DNA of 64,000 bases from Stictocephala bisonia (taxonomy: Eukaryota; Arthropoda; Insecta; Hemiptera; Membracidae), in assembly GCA_035578905.1 (NCBI GenBank), contig JAQJVL010000127.1, positions 620,001 through 684,000 on the forward strand, given 5' to 3'. Position 1 is the stretch's first letter, and the number at the start of each line of letters is the position of its first letter. Made by a program: the position numbers and the translations under genes. Below, one piece after another: positions 49,289 to 61,289 of the stretch. The notes beneath the pieces were generated by a model. That model was not told the origin of the DNA. It did not search any database and saw only the letters and a list, made by a program, of their open reading frames with translations.

Positions 49289-49983
49289 CCGTTGAACTAG
49301 CTGATGCAAGTGGTGCGTTGATATGACAAACAGGTAGTAACATGTTGGTCTTTGACGTCACCAGTTTTACATTAACCGTTGAACTAGCTGATGCAAGTGG
49401 TGCGTTGATATGACAAACAGGTAGTAACATGTTTGATGTAACCTTTGACTTCGCCAGGTTTACATTAACCGTTGAACTAGCTGATGCAAGTGGTGCGTTG
49501 ATATGACAAACAGGTAGTAACATGTTTGATGTAACCTTTGACTTCGCCAGGTTTACATTAACCGTTGAACTAGCTGATGCAAGTGGTGCGTTTAATGACA
49601 AACAGGTAGTAACATGTTTGATGTAACCTTTGACTTCGCCAGGTTTACATTAACCGTTGAACTAGCTGATGCAAGTGGTGCGTTGATATGACAAAGCCTA
49701 TAACACTTTACACACCACAAGTTTACATCAACCGTTGAACTAGCTGATGCAAGTGGTGCGTTGATATGACAAAGCCTATAACACTTTACACACCACAAGT
49801 TTACATTAACCGTTGAACTAGCTGATGCAAGTGGTGCGTTGATATGACAAACAGGTAGTAACATGTTGGGCTTTGACGTCACCAGGTTTACATTAACCGT
49901 TGAACTAGCTGATGCAAATGGTGCGTTGATATGACAAACAGGTAGTAACATGTTGGGCTTTGACGTCACCAGGTTTACATTAA
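49289..49983 (-). repeat. Eight-unit modular tandem array with constant and variable parts
   Basis: Units start at 49289, 49376, 49469, 49562, 49654, 49732, 49810 and 49897. Lengths are 87, 93, 93, 92, 78, 78, 87 and 87 bp. Every unit opens with the same ~42 bp (CCGTTGAACTAGCTGATGCA and following) and closes with GTTTACATTAA. Between them is one of three interchangeable middles, giving the order A-B-B-B-C-C-A-A. Seven lengths are multiples of three. Read on the minus strand the units give INAPLASASSTVNVNL, then VTSKP, AKSKVTS or WCVKCYRL, then NMLLPVCH in A and B. The single 92-bp unit carries the one frameshift. No start, signal or splice context is visible, so protein coding is not established. 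Confidence 0.95.
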
Positions 49984-50130
49984 CACTCAGTGTACAACTG
50001 AAGAGGTCATTAAGAGTCTCAGATTACAATTTAAATTATGTAAGAAACGATTCCATGAAGTAACTTTGGCTCCTAATTGTCCTTAAGTGGATTTCATCAA
50101 TGCTGATAATGTATAATTAGCTTCGTAGTC

Positions 50131-51800
50131 TTTTTAAATTCCATAGGGCTGTAATTAGGCAGGTTTGTAGTAAATATAATTCACTATATTTTTAATATAG
50201 TTTTGTAGGATTTTTAGAGGAATTGGTGTTTATTTTTGATTTTGGTTTTTTCTCTTTAGTACGGTATATGTTTAGGATATTTACACTGATACTGATTTTG
50301 CCAACTCAAGATTAATAAAGATTAACAAACCAGGATAAATTAATAGTAAGAAAAAAATGTATACTAAACAAAATAAATCGAAATATACATTAAAAATTCG
50401 TGTTAAATAACTAGAAAAGCTTATAAAAACTCACAAAATATATTATGAAATAGTTTTAAACCTAAATTAGTCACCGTAATATTTTTTACAATTGAATATA
50501 GAGATATTTGAGTAACAAGAGGTTTATTTTTTTGTAAAAGATCATACAATAAAACTTTAAAGTATCAATAGGCTTATTATAATTGCTAGCACCTTTAGTG
50601 TGATGATAGGATAAGTCAATACAAAGCAAACAGTGCAGAATGACATGGCTTTATCCGATTATATTAAAAGGGTTTCCAGACCAACACCAGTGTTGAAAAG
50701 ACAGTCCCATAATTCTATTTCACCTATTAACATATATATATATATATATATATATGTGTATAATTTTTCATTTAATTATATATTAGTATTTATGTTCTAT
50801 GTATAAGCACATTTATATCGTCTGTTTTACTCCAAGTGTGAATTAATTTGTTTTGAAGAAAATTCTAATTTACTCTTACTATATTTACTTCTTTGGTACA
50901 ATGAAACGTCACATTATTTGTCTATGGTTTTAAATATAAAAATAGTGTTGGTAGTAATAATTAACAAATACCTTATTAATTTTTTTTAGGAAAAATAGGA
51001 GCTGATTAAATAATTTTAGTCGTACCTAGATATAAATATATATTTGCATTTCAGTTGCAAACAACCTTAGTAACATAAAGTGCAATAAATATTTATTTAA
51101 ATATTGAATACAGGTTTATTTTTTAGCTGGCTGGGTGAGCCAGTGTCCGAGTGGTCTATGGTACCATGACTTTGTGACTAGTTTACAGATAGTCCACCAA
51201 TTTTTTTCAGTCCAATAGTTTTCAGATTTGAATCCACCAATGACTAGAAGTATTTGTCAGTAATGTTCACCTTTATTTTGTAATCTCTGCAATGTATGTA
51301 ACTTCGTAATAAAATGTTCTATAAACAGTTTTAAAAAATCTAGTCCTCAGCTATGTTTATGAAGAGCAGGGATAAAATGCGTCAAATAAAGGACATTTTA
51401 GTTGACTGTTTAATGATGAACTTTCCTTAGCATGAACTTTCAGTTTTGTAATGAATTTTATTTTTTATAATTGTCAACATGTTTTACATGGAATTTAAAA
51501 AAAAAAAAAAACACAATGATGGCATTGGGCACAAATGATTCATTGTTTATCACTTACTAATAATGTATGTAAACAGTACTTAAACAGTTTAACTATTTAA
51601 GTAACTACCAATAGACAATAAATAAATTATTATATGATTAATCATTTTAAAAGTAGCAAATGTTCAATTAACATTATTATAGTAAGATAAGTTTAATTAA
51701 AAACATTAAAAAATACAAAACACTTTTCAATAGCTTATAGTAACTAAGTAAATAATTAAACAGCTACAAACAGGGTATCAATGTTGCAGTGTTGCGTGCT
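50131..51800. other. AT-rich stretch, no gene seen
   Basis: Contains a short (TA)n at about 50731-50755 and an A run near 51489-51502. No recognised repeat. Confidence 0.45.
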
Positions 51801-51804
51801 AACT

Positions 51805-52985
51805 AAAGGACCGTAAATAGGACACTAAATAGTAGGACGCAGAGGACACTAAATAGTAATGTCGCACTCAAGGGAAATCACCGTGCCCAGTAACAGTTAA
51901 CGGCACTGTAACGTTCTAACAGTTTGGGTAATGCATTTATACAACACTTACTTTTCATAAAACAAAGGACCGTAAAACACTCACCAGTAATGTCGTACTC
52001 AGGGAAATCACTGTAACCAGTAACCTGCGATGGCGTTGTAACGGCCTAACAGTTTGGGTCATACTTTTCTATGGCAGTTACTTCACATCAAACAAAGGAC
52101 CGTAAAACACTAAATAGTAATGTCGGAAACAGGGGAAATCACTGTGGCCAGTAACTTGTGACGTTGTTGTAACGGTCTAAGAGTTTGAGTCATACATTTC
52201 CAAAGCAGTTATTTCACATCAAATAAAGGATCGTAAAAGACACAATAATAATGTCGGACACAGGGGAAATCACTGTGGCCAGTAACTTGTGATGGCGTTG
52301 TAACAGCCCAACAGTTTATGTCATACATTTCTATACCAGTTTTTTCACATCAAAGAAAGGACCGTTAAAACCCAATAGTAATGAGGGACACAAATAAATC
52401 ACTGTGGCCAGAAACAGCCTAACAGTTTAGGTTATATATTTCTATACTAGTTATTTCACACCTAACAAAGGACTGTAAAACACTTAAAATTAGTATTGCA
52501 GGACAATGATTTAGTTAGGGAAATCTCTGTGACAAGTAACCGTTAAAGGTAATGTAAAAGTTTTTGTCATACTTTTCAATAGCAGTTACTTTATATCTAA
52601 CAAATTACTGTACAAAACTCAATATTAATGTCCCAGGACAGTAATTTAGTTAGGTAAATCACTGTGACAAGTAACCATTAACTGCATTATAACGTTCTAA
52701 CTGTTTGGCTCTTATATAGCTGTTACTCCACATCGAACAAATAGCCGTAAAACATTAAATATCAATGTCGTAGTAAGGAAATAACTGTGACCAGTAACTT
52801 GAAATGGCATTGTATCGGTATAACAGTTTGTGTCACATATTTCTAGCCCACATATTTCTACCAAATTAACAACCGTACAACACTCAATAGTAATGTCGTA
52901 CTCATGGAAAATCACTATCTCCTGTAATGGCGTTGTAAAGGTCTAATCGTTACCTCATAAATAATATACCCGTTACTTTAGAAAA
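51805..52985 (+). repeat. Degenerate ~131-bp satellite, about nine units
   Basis: Units open with AAAGGACCGTAAAACACT at 51805, 51964, 52094, 52225, 52356, 52467, 52602, 52739 and about 52868. Each continues through TAATGTCG, GGAAATCACTGTG, CCAGTAAC, GTTGTAACG, CTAACAGTTTG and a closing TTCACATCAAAC. Middle units are the most alike. The first has an internal duplication of ATAGGACACTAAATAGTAGG and the fifth a 20-bp deletion. The 67-codon frame at 52712-52915 is not supported. Confidence 0.92.
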
Positions 52986-55560
52986 GAACTGTATTTTGTA
53001 ACTGAAAATGTTGATTTTTTAAATTTAATTTAAGTTTGTCAACTAAATGTAACTATATTTAACTATTAGAGTTAGGCAAGCCTAATAGTACAGATTTTAA
53101 AATTTTTTAGTAATATCATTAGTCCGAATATTTAAAAAAAATAAAAAAAAATAGGGATGTTTGGTAAAATATGTTGATGTATATAAAAGTATTTGAATCA
53201 CAATAAAAAAGTTATGAAAAATTATATATTTTGAGAAGCGTGAATAGGTCAGTGTTTGATATTGGACCTAGGCAATCGTAATTTTTTTCAGCATTTCTAA
53301 TTGTATGTTTACATCCATCAATTTATCAATTATTATCCAGACTTAATTTAAAACAAATATATATGAATGTATAATAGTTATGGATATATTGAAAAATAGT
53401 GTGTTTTTTAAGTTTGTTTTTTTTTTTTTATTTTTTTAAGAAAGAAAATAGATATATATTCAATCTAAAATACAAATTTTATCCATTGTATTACAAAAGT
53501 TGATGTGTTGTAGGTAATGAATACTGGTAGCTTTCTTAATCAAACTTATTAAATATTTTATCGCAAGCCACAGTCAGGTTACAATGGCGTCAGAATGTTG
53601 TTTAATGAAGGGAATACTAGATTAGGGTAGTACTAAAATCACTTTAATTGATTTTAATTTTTGTATCTTTAGCTTTAACTAGTACTAAATTAAATTAGTA
53701 GTACAATTTATATGCCTTAAAATTTGGAAGTAATAAATTGCTTGTCACTCATATGTATTTTAAAACCTAATTGTTTTCAAACATTGAGATTTTTCAATGA
53801 TGTATATATTCACTTGTTAATTGAACTTATTATTATTATTTATTTATTTTTTGGTTCATTACATTCGTTTTAAAATACCTTGATAGTTTCAGTAATTCAT
53901 AATAATTAATTATACAATATCTAACTGCACTAGCGTGTTTTAATTAAAAAAACCATTATTTACAGCGAAACTATTCGCATCTATTTAAATAGATTTTTGT
54001 ATTTTAATTGTCGTCTGCTTTAGTTATAATATTAAATATAATTGTTTTACAAGTAGTAATAAAGCCGTTTGGTAGAATGTTTATGGTTCGTTAAATCAAT
54101 TACCAGTTTCCCAATTAGAGCGACTGTTACTTGACCAAGGTGTGTTTGTGGTAACACTCCAACAAGCGGTTAACCACAAGGTATTGGTGGTGACATGTGC
54201 TGAACGTTGTTGTACGTAAAACGGACACAATTAAACTTAGATTAATTAACTCATTACTCACACAACTGAGCTGTGTTTTAACAGATAGTATAACATTTTC
54301 ATGGCCTTTTTATATTTGTTTACAAAAACTATATTCCACATTAGGGAAGTTAAAAACAATTCAAGAGTCCATACGCAAGACTGTAACGCACTGAGCATGT
54401 GACAATTTATCATATTAGAAAAATAGTTACCTTTTTAAGGATATTTGGATATATGTATTTTATAATAGATTACTCGATGTTATATAAACGGGATTACTGA
54501 GATATTGGCGAGCGCAGAGCATTGCAAAAATACGAAACATGGGATTAACCCAAGTTTCTGGCTAATATTTCGTATATTACTAACCTGGAATATTAGGAGA
54601 AGAAATAAAAATATAAAAGAATGATGTAAATGGCAATAGAATTGATAGCTTAATAATGTCACAGGTATAAAAATCAATCTTGTACAGATTAAAACCTTAT
54701 GGACGTCAATAACAACTTTTTTGGTGGAGTGTCACTATGTTGGTTTAGAGCGGGCCACGTGGTAGGTATTGCCCCTCCACTGATGACGAGTCTTGATTAT
54801 ATAGCCATGAGGAGATACCATTAAGCATAGAGCACAGCACGGCAGAAACTTTAGTGTTTAGAAACCCATAAATTGTTAAGTTATTTTATTCACTATCAAA
54901 CAGCTTCTCAGCTGTAGTAACTCAACAAAATAAATCAATCTTAAGGAAAGAAAACATTTAAGATAGCACGCTACTACTTAACTGTATGAAATACTAAAAA
55001 ATATATTTAGAAATTATTAGAAAATAATAGGGCAATATAAGTGTTTTGAAAATGGTAAAATATCTACGTAACACTAAAATTGTTATCAATACCTAAACTA
55101 GTTTACATAAACCATTCTCAACATAGTAGTATGTGATAAAGTTTAGTCATAACACAAGTATTTTTATGTTAGAGACGTGCTTTGCTACGCTGACGAAGAA
55201 TTTGATATATGGGTGATTTTAACAAGACATAAGATATCATGGTGTACCCCGAAATTGTAATACCAAGCTGCAATGAGATTAAATGATAAGTTACGATTAA
55301 ATATTTTAGATTAAGTGGTGTGGTTTTTATTATTATCATCTACCTTAAAATTTTTATTTTACATTTTAAATAAATAATTATTTTAGTTATTAGTGGTTTC
55401 AATTAAGATTTAAAACGTTTTATTTGAATTCATAAAGTGCGATCTAGAGGTTCCGTGTTCTAATACTTTCTTGAATTATCTTATAGGTTTTTATCTTATA
55501 ATTTTCTCTCAAAACCAATTAACTAGACCTTATATTAAGGTTTTAGTTTCATATGGTGGA
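52986..55560. other. AT-rich stretch, no gene seen
   Basis: Slightly richer patches near 54110-54200 and 54720-54850 have no recognisable domain. The short frames at 54197-54394 and 54480-54677 are unsupported. Confidence 0.4.
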
Positions 55561-55569
55561 TAACTCATT

Positions 55570-56350
55570 TGATGTCAGCTGCATTTCACGGTATTTCGAC
55601 TGGCTTCAGGTCTCATCAGTGGGCACTGTCATATTGCCAAACGCCCCGTTCTCAGTTTGAATGGGCAGGATACGGAGTGGATTGAGGATACTGTAGCCAT
55701 GGTTTGAGTTTGCACAAGCACACGGATCGGATCGGATCGTGAAGGTGTAGCAGGGAGCTACGGCAGTTTTAGGCCACTAGGACCTCTTCAGCCTAGGATA
55801 GGTAGGTAAAGGGTGTTGGATCGCAACGATTATGAATGTACGAGGTAGACAGGCAGCCCGGGTCTCTGGAAGAAAGGTCCCAAGGAAACATGGCCCCTGA
55901 AACAGACAGAAGAAGAACATAGGAAAAAATGACAATTGTTAGTGAGCTGACTGAGGGTGGGTTGGAAATGAGAAGTGTCTAGGCGTTGGGGAGTGGGCGA
56001 GAGGGGTTTCTGTCAGTGTAGCGTCAGTAATGAGTCGTGTGAAAGGTTTCTAGTGGTTGGGGAGGGGGCTAGGTAGTGGATCAAAAGCGGCCGTGAACTA
56101 GGTGGTGGATGGTGAAGTATTGGCTAGTGGTGTAGGGTTCGGCAAAGTACTCTGCCAGTATGGGAGAATCAGTGGCTTTGGCAAGGTTCCCATCTATGTT
56201 GATTTGTTTGAGGAACTCACGCAAGGTGTGGATGAGAATGGATCTGAGAACAGAGTGTAAAGGAATTGGGAGCTATGGTCGGAGTCCAGGCTGTAACCTA
56301 AGTGCATGGCGCGTCGCTCGGTTTTCTCAAAGTTGGAGAGGTGTTATTGG
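55570..56350 (-). other. GC-rich island, possibly decayed transposon
   Basis: About half G+C by eye, sharply different from both sides. The minus strand near 55640-55580 reads ACTGATGAGACCTGAAGCCA, then GTCGAAATACCGTGAAATG. This is the kind of 3' signature seen in Penelope-like elements. Also on the minus strand, 56345-56110 has a fairly long readable part (TERRAMHLGYSLDSDHSSQF, then FLYTLFSDPFSS) with stops further on. CGGATCGGATCGGATCG (55726-55742) is a short tandem. No RT or GIY-YIG block was found, so the assignment is tentative. Confidence 0.35.
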
Positions 56351-56678
56351 GGATGGTGGTGAGGACTGGATGGGCATCACAAACAACAAAATAAAACCAG
56401 GAGCACACCACAAGCGGTCCAAGTTTAAAGGAGATCAGAATGGTGCAAAACTTGCCAAAGGTTCATATATGCGGGTTAAAATTACAAATTGTCGACCGTG
56501 CATAAACAACTTCAGGTTCCTCTTTAGAACTGCCACACAACTAATTAATTCATCTAAAATTGGGGATAAAAAAACAACTTCTCCTGTTATCAAAAAGACT
56601 GTGGGGAAGCGGCTGCCTGTTTCTACTGAACCACCCACAGAAATAATGGAATCTTCCGGACAGTGTCAGAGTAAGTAA
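56160..56678 (+). CDS. Unrecognised 172-codon frame with donor-like end
   Basis: Only the second half looks protein-like: KRSKFKGDQNGAKLAKGSYM, RVKITNCRPCINNFRFLFRT and KKTVGKRLPVSTEPPTE. The first half overlaps the GC-rich island and is more plausibly antisense to it. The frame ends next to CAGAGTAAGT, with GTAAGT at 56671, a good splice donor, so 56400-56670 could be an exon. No acceptor with a clear pyrimidine tract was seen. I do not recognise the product. Chance remains possible. Confidence 0.22.
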   Translation: MGESVALARFPSMLICLRNSRKVWMRMDLRTECKGIGSYGRSPGCNLSAWRVARFSQSWRGVIGDGGEDWMGITNNKIKPGAHHKRSKFKGDQNGAKLAKGSYMRVKITNCRPCINNFRFLFRTATQLINSSKIGDKKTTSPVIKKTVGKRLPVSTEPPTEIMESSGQCQSK

Positions 56679-56699
56679 ATAAACCACATAGTTTGACAG

Positions 56700-58555
56700 A
56701 AGGTGTAAATATATTAGAGAGTATGGGCATAAGGCAGTGCCTACTGATGAGAACTGTAGCTGGTTGTAATGCCGCGTGTTGCAACTCAAACAAAATAACT
56801 ATTTCTGTAATTTAAACAAATAAATAAAATGTATTTAAATATATATGGGGGAAAATATGTGCTAGTTCATGCCCAGTTTTTTTCCTAGAAATTGCCTTCG
56901 TAACAAATTTATGGGATTTAAATAATAAATTAATAATTTTTTAAAGCTCGAATAGGATTTGTTATTATATGCTGTATATAAATGTAAAAACTTATGTGTT
57001 ATAGATTTTGTTTAGTGTTATAATTATGGCTTTAAGATCAAATTAATTATAAATAAACGTTGACTATAAATTATTTAATATTCATTGCAATGTTTTAAAT
57101 TATATTGTTTTAAATTTAAATAAATATTTAGCTAAAACTGTTAAGGTGTTATATAATTAAATAATATCCGTACATTGTTGTTTTTAAAACCACGAAATCG
57201 AAAATAACATATTTTAGTGATTGACGAAATAGTATTTTGTTTATTAACAGTAACTTGGGATTGTACTTTGTGTATGTTTTAGTAAATATTTTACTTCATC
57301 ATATTTTTTATGTAATATAACCTTTTTTAGTAAGTTAATTAAGTATTAATTATTTATGAAATTATAAAAACTTTCTGACGAAATTCATGGTCATGTGAAC
57401 TAAACGTTTCTAGGGGGGCTTAAACAATTTTAGTTTGTGTATCCTTCTGGTATGAGGATGATAGGTGTGGTGTGAAATCTGTGTATAGTAATTTCAAGTT
57501 CAATAAAGATCGATAAATAATACTTAACGAATGGTGTGATTGAAAAAATAATAATTTATCAGCATAAACTGAGCTGAAATCTGTGTAAGATGAATATGAA
57601 AATGACTTAAGTATATTAATCTTCTTTAACTTCTATGTAATTTACCTAATGAAGTAAAACACAAACTTAAGGAATTAATACTGCAGATAAATAATGGTTC
57701 TAACCTTTGCCAGGTAATTAGCGAAAGTAATGGAGGGATTCATCACCCACCTAAAATTAAAAAAATAAATGTTTAGGAACGTACGAATCACCTAATTTTT
57801 TTACTAGTCATTACGAAAATGTTCTGCTTTTAATACTTTAAAATGTACCTTATGTTTATTTGTAGCCTAGCTAACCTTAGCATTCCTAAAATGTCGTTCG
57901 GAAACTGTATTTTTTTCTATAAAAGTTTGTGTTCAGTTGTTTAAGAAATAATTTAGTTTGAAATGTATAATTATAGAGTCGTTCTAATTAAATTTTAAGT
58001 AGTTATGTGTTTATATTAAACATGTCTTAAACAATTATCATTTATTATTAAGATAGAGAAAGTATTGTAAATTTATTTTTAAAGGTATTCAGCTGAAACA
58101 CATACTTTATACCAGCAAAAATGAGACAGTAATAATATAAATAATAACTACTTAGCCCACTATAGTTATTATTTCAATATGTATTTTCTTTTTACTCTTA
58201 CTACTTTATTTTAATATAGATAAGGATTTCCAAAAACAATTAAATCTTATTCCTTTCCCTTGGAAAGTGATGATACATAGCAATTTATCTCTTAAACATA
58301 ATAGTCCTAAGTTAAATATTTTGAAATATTACATGGGTACTTTTTCAGTCGTTCGCATATTTATTAAATTAACCTCACTTTATTTTTTAATTATAGTCAT
58401 TTTTCAATGAAATTTGTAAATAAAATGTTTAGACAAAATATCATCGGATCTCTCCAAATATCTTTACCTCTTAAATTATTAAATTTACCTCGAATGGGAA
58501 ATTACCTAAATTTTGTTTAAACCAACCAAACAACATCCCTACAGAATGTAAAGAG
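56700..58555. other. AT-rich stretch, nothing seen
   Basis: No supported feature. Confidence 0.45.
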
Positions 58556-58559
58556 TCCA

Positions 58560-58718
58560 CGAAATAAATTATACACTATCAGCAAAGATAAAATCCACTT
58601 AAGGACAATTAGGAACCCAAGTTACTCGGTGGAATTGTCCCTTACATAATGTAAGGTGCAATCTGGGACTCTTAGCTGCCACCCAAGTTGTACTTTGAAC
58701 GTAAATATTTAATTTATC
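58560..58718 (-). repeat. R repeat, minus-strand copy
   Basis: Its reverse complement matches 35862-36112: AAATTAAATATTTACGTTC, CATTATGTAAGGGACAATTC, ACCGAGTAACTTGGGTTCCT and GTCCTTAAGTGGATTTTATC. Confidence 0.8.
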
Positions 58719-58719
58719 T

Positions 58720-59770
58720 ACAAAGTTCTGGAAATGTAGCTGTTCGATTCAATTTGTATAGGAAGAAATGAGGTACAGGAGCTGAAATAAAACGTTTTCT
58801 TACAAATATAATTCCTAGGAATATTAAAATTGCTAATGATAATTATTATTAAACTAATTCATAAATGAATATTTAAAATTAATTTAGTTTAGTCGACAGC
58901 AAAACAATATTAGTTAATGCTCTTCAACAAATCGATTTGTTTACTCCAGGTACACTCGCTTATGATTAATGTTCTCTAAATATTTGCTGACTCAGCTAAC
59001 ATTAAGTGTTTAAAATTAATTTAGTTCTAGATTTCACCGCAACTGTAACCAGGAATAGCAAAGAGCTTGCCTCACTAACATACATTCAAAGCCTTTCTAT
59101 GCGCACTTTCCCTCACACTGTCTTCACCTGCACCACCCCGAAAAATGTACGAAACACCCTTATTCAGAGTAATAATAGAAAACAAGTTTTATATATTGTT
59201 AATCTACGCTATCAGCCAAGAATTTTAAATTCTTACTTTAAAAATAAGTTGGTTCGTACCAGTTGTCCATTATTTTCTCAAAATAGTTATAAAATATATA
59301 GTACAGATACATAATGATCTATCTATGAAGGGCCAAATTATTCATTGTAGGGATTTATTAATCCGTACAGATTTGTTTTGTATCTAATTTACTTTAAAAA
59401 AATTAAGATTAACACTTTTAATAAAACAATTTCAAAAACAATGTTTGATTGAACAGCCTGAACGACAATATTATCCATCCGATCAATTCGTGTAGAATTG
59501 CTTACTTACTATTCTAACGTGGAATCTTGTTGGATCTTTGCTACATTTGAAATATGTGAAGCTGAATATCTTTCTGTTTTTGTCAAGAACATGTTACAGT
59601 AGCAAGATTAGAATCAAATCTAATCTCATCTAACAGTAGCAAACGGTAAATGTAAAATGGCTGTAGAGTGAAAAATAGATTACATTCCGATCCTTATTTT
59701 GGTCCGAGTAGGATAACAATTATTAAAACTTATTAATAGTTTTTTTAATAAGCATAATAAGTGTTGGTAC
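58720..59770. other. AT-rich stretch with one unrecognised frame
   Basis: A 102-codon frame at 59006-59314 has a compositionally mixed interior (ATVTRNSKELASLTYIQSLS) and no recognisable domain. It could be a fragment or chance. Confidence 0.3.
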
Positions 59771-59775
59771 ATATA

Positions 59776-60070
59776 CAGTACAAGTAAACGTCACACAACA
59801 CACATGTATTACAATATAAACACAAAATGCAGAAATATATTACAATACAAGTACCAAATTCAGAAATATTATGGTGATTGATTTTGGTGAACCACGCTCA
59901 CCTTCCTCAGATCAGAGGGATTCTCAAAAAATACATTTTCACAAGATTCTTTTGTGACCCTCTGGTCTGAGGAAGGTGAGCGTGGTTCACCGAAATCGAT
60001 CACCATAATATTTCTGTATTTTGTGCTTATATTGTAATACATGTGTGTTGTGTGACGTTTATTTGTACTG
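59776..60070. mobile_element. Foldback (inverted-repeat) transposon with TA flanks
   Basis: Nearly the whole element is a palindrome. CAGTACAAGTAAACGTCACA at the left is mirrored at the right, and arms of about 120-145 bp meet at a loop near 59925-59950. TA flanks both ends (59774-59775, 60071-60072). The left arm has a ~28-bp internal duplication (AGAAATATATTACAATACAA...). CAGT ends and TA duplication suggest a Tc1/mariner-type MITE. No protein is encoded. Confidence 0.88.
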
Positions 60071-60074
60071 TAAA

Positions 60075-61285
60075 ACTTATTGTTAAATATAAAAATACGT
60101 ACGTAATTAACTATAGTTTAACGGGGAAAACAACAGTGTGATTTTTCGTTGGCATCTTGGTTCCTTAGAAGACAACCTTTACACTCGAGTGCACATGATT
60201 TCTGTGCGTACAGTAGTCAAATTTTAAAGTGAACCCTATAAATAATCTGTTGCTTAAACATTTTATTTTACTATACTAAATTCAGAACAGCAGTACTAAA
60301 ATACTGTAAATAATTTCATTAGAAGTCATTGCCTTGAAATGGTAAAGAGACAATTATATTCTTGTTCTCTCATCAAGTATAAAAACAAGACAACTCAAGA
60401 ACGATTTTCATCTATATGTAACCGATGAATATGGCCTAAATATGTATAATTAGCTAGTATTTTCATAAATAGATAAATGTGCAGATTTTAGCTATAAGAA
60501 GCTCTAAGAAGTTATAAGATGGAACTTTTAAAATCCCTGATAAGGGTAAATTAAACAATAAAATGTCTCACCTGCGACTATATAATAGATATACAGCGTA
60601 ATAATTCTCCTAATTTAAGGTAAGAATTTATAATGAAAAGGCAAGGAAGAAATTCCGAGATGAACTTTCTTTATTATCTTAGGATTTATTCAACAGAGAA
60701 TGTCACAAACAGTGATTTATGTAAGAGTTCGCTATCCCTTATACATTGGGTTCGTAGTTATACTTGCCACAACTTTTATATTCATCCCATCGCAATTTTA
60801 TTTTTTTATCGATTTTTTCTAAAGGTGGTATTTATTATTAACCTCCAAAAATGATAGATAGCGCTACGTTGTTAAATGTTATGAAAACAATAAATTTAAT
60901 AGTTACATATTTATTATTAAATTTACTGATTTAGATATAATTTTAACAACCAATTTTTGGTATTGTAAAACTTATTTACAAAATAATTATCTATATTTCC
61001 TAATAACGTTATATGACAAGATTATGACTTGCCACAAGTCTTCTCCTGATTTCTTGAACAGGAAATTTGACAAAATAAAAAAAAGCTAGTTCAGTAAACT
61101 TATACCACAGTAGTCATACAAGAACCAAGTCTTGGGTGGATAGAAAATTAAAATCTAGGTTGAAAAATGACTACTTAATTATTTTTACAAAGTAAAGGAA
61201 CCATAATACATCTAGGGGTCTGAGACTTTCATTTTAGCCTTGTTGATCCTGTGACATGAAATAAAATTAAAGAGATGAAGGATGG
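60075..61285. other. AT-rich stretch, no gene seen
   Basis: A 73-codon frame at 60633-60854 has no recognisable domain. Confidence 0.4.
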
Positions 61286-61289
61286 CAAT

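Larger units (their letters stand above)
45512..50130 (+). repeat. Segment D', duplicate of D
   Basis: Collinear with 36430-40216 from the MITE's right end onward, about 9.1 kb downstream in direct orientation. Its terminal R repeat is complete but split by the 695-bp array at 49289. Sequence after the array (CACTCAGTGTACAACTGAA) continues the R repeat of D. Confidence 0.88.

Noticed and set aside
49285..49983. Array as a complete piggyBac element
   Set aside because: TTAA flanks are present, but the two ends are not inverted repeats of one another.
49280..49990. CRISPR-like reading of the array (constant repeat, variable spacer)
   Set aside because: Units are 78-93 bp, the middles are only three types reused in tandem, and the genome is eukaryotic. 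It is a modular tandem repeat.
59006..59314. 102-codon gene
   Set aside because: No domain recognised. AT-rich surroundings make a frame of this size expected by chance in 64 kb.
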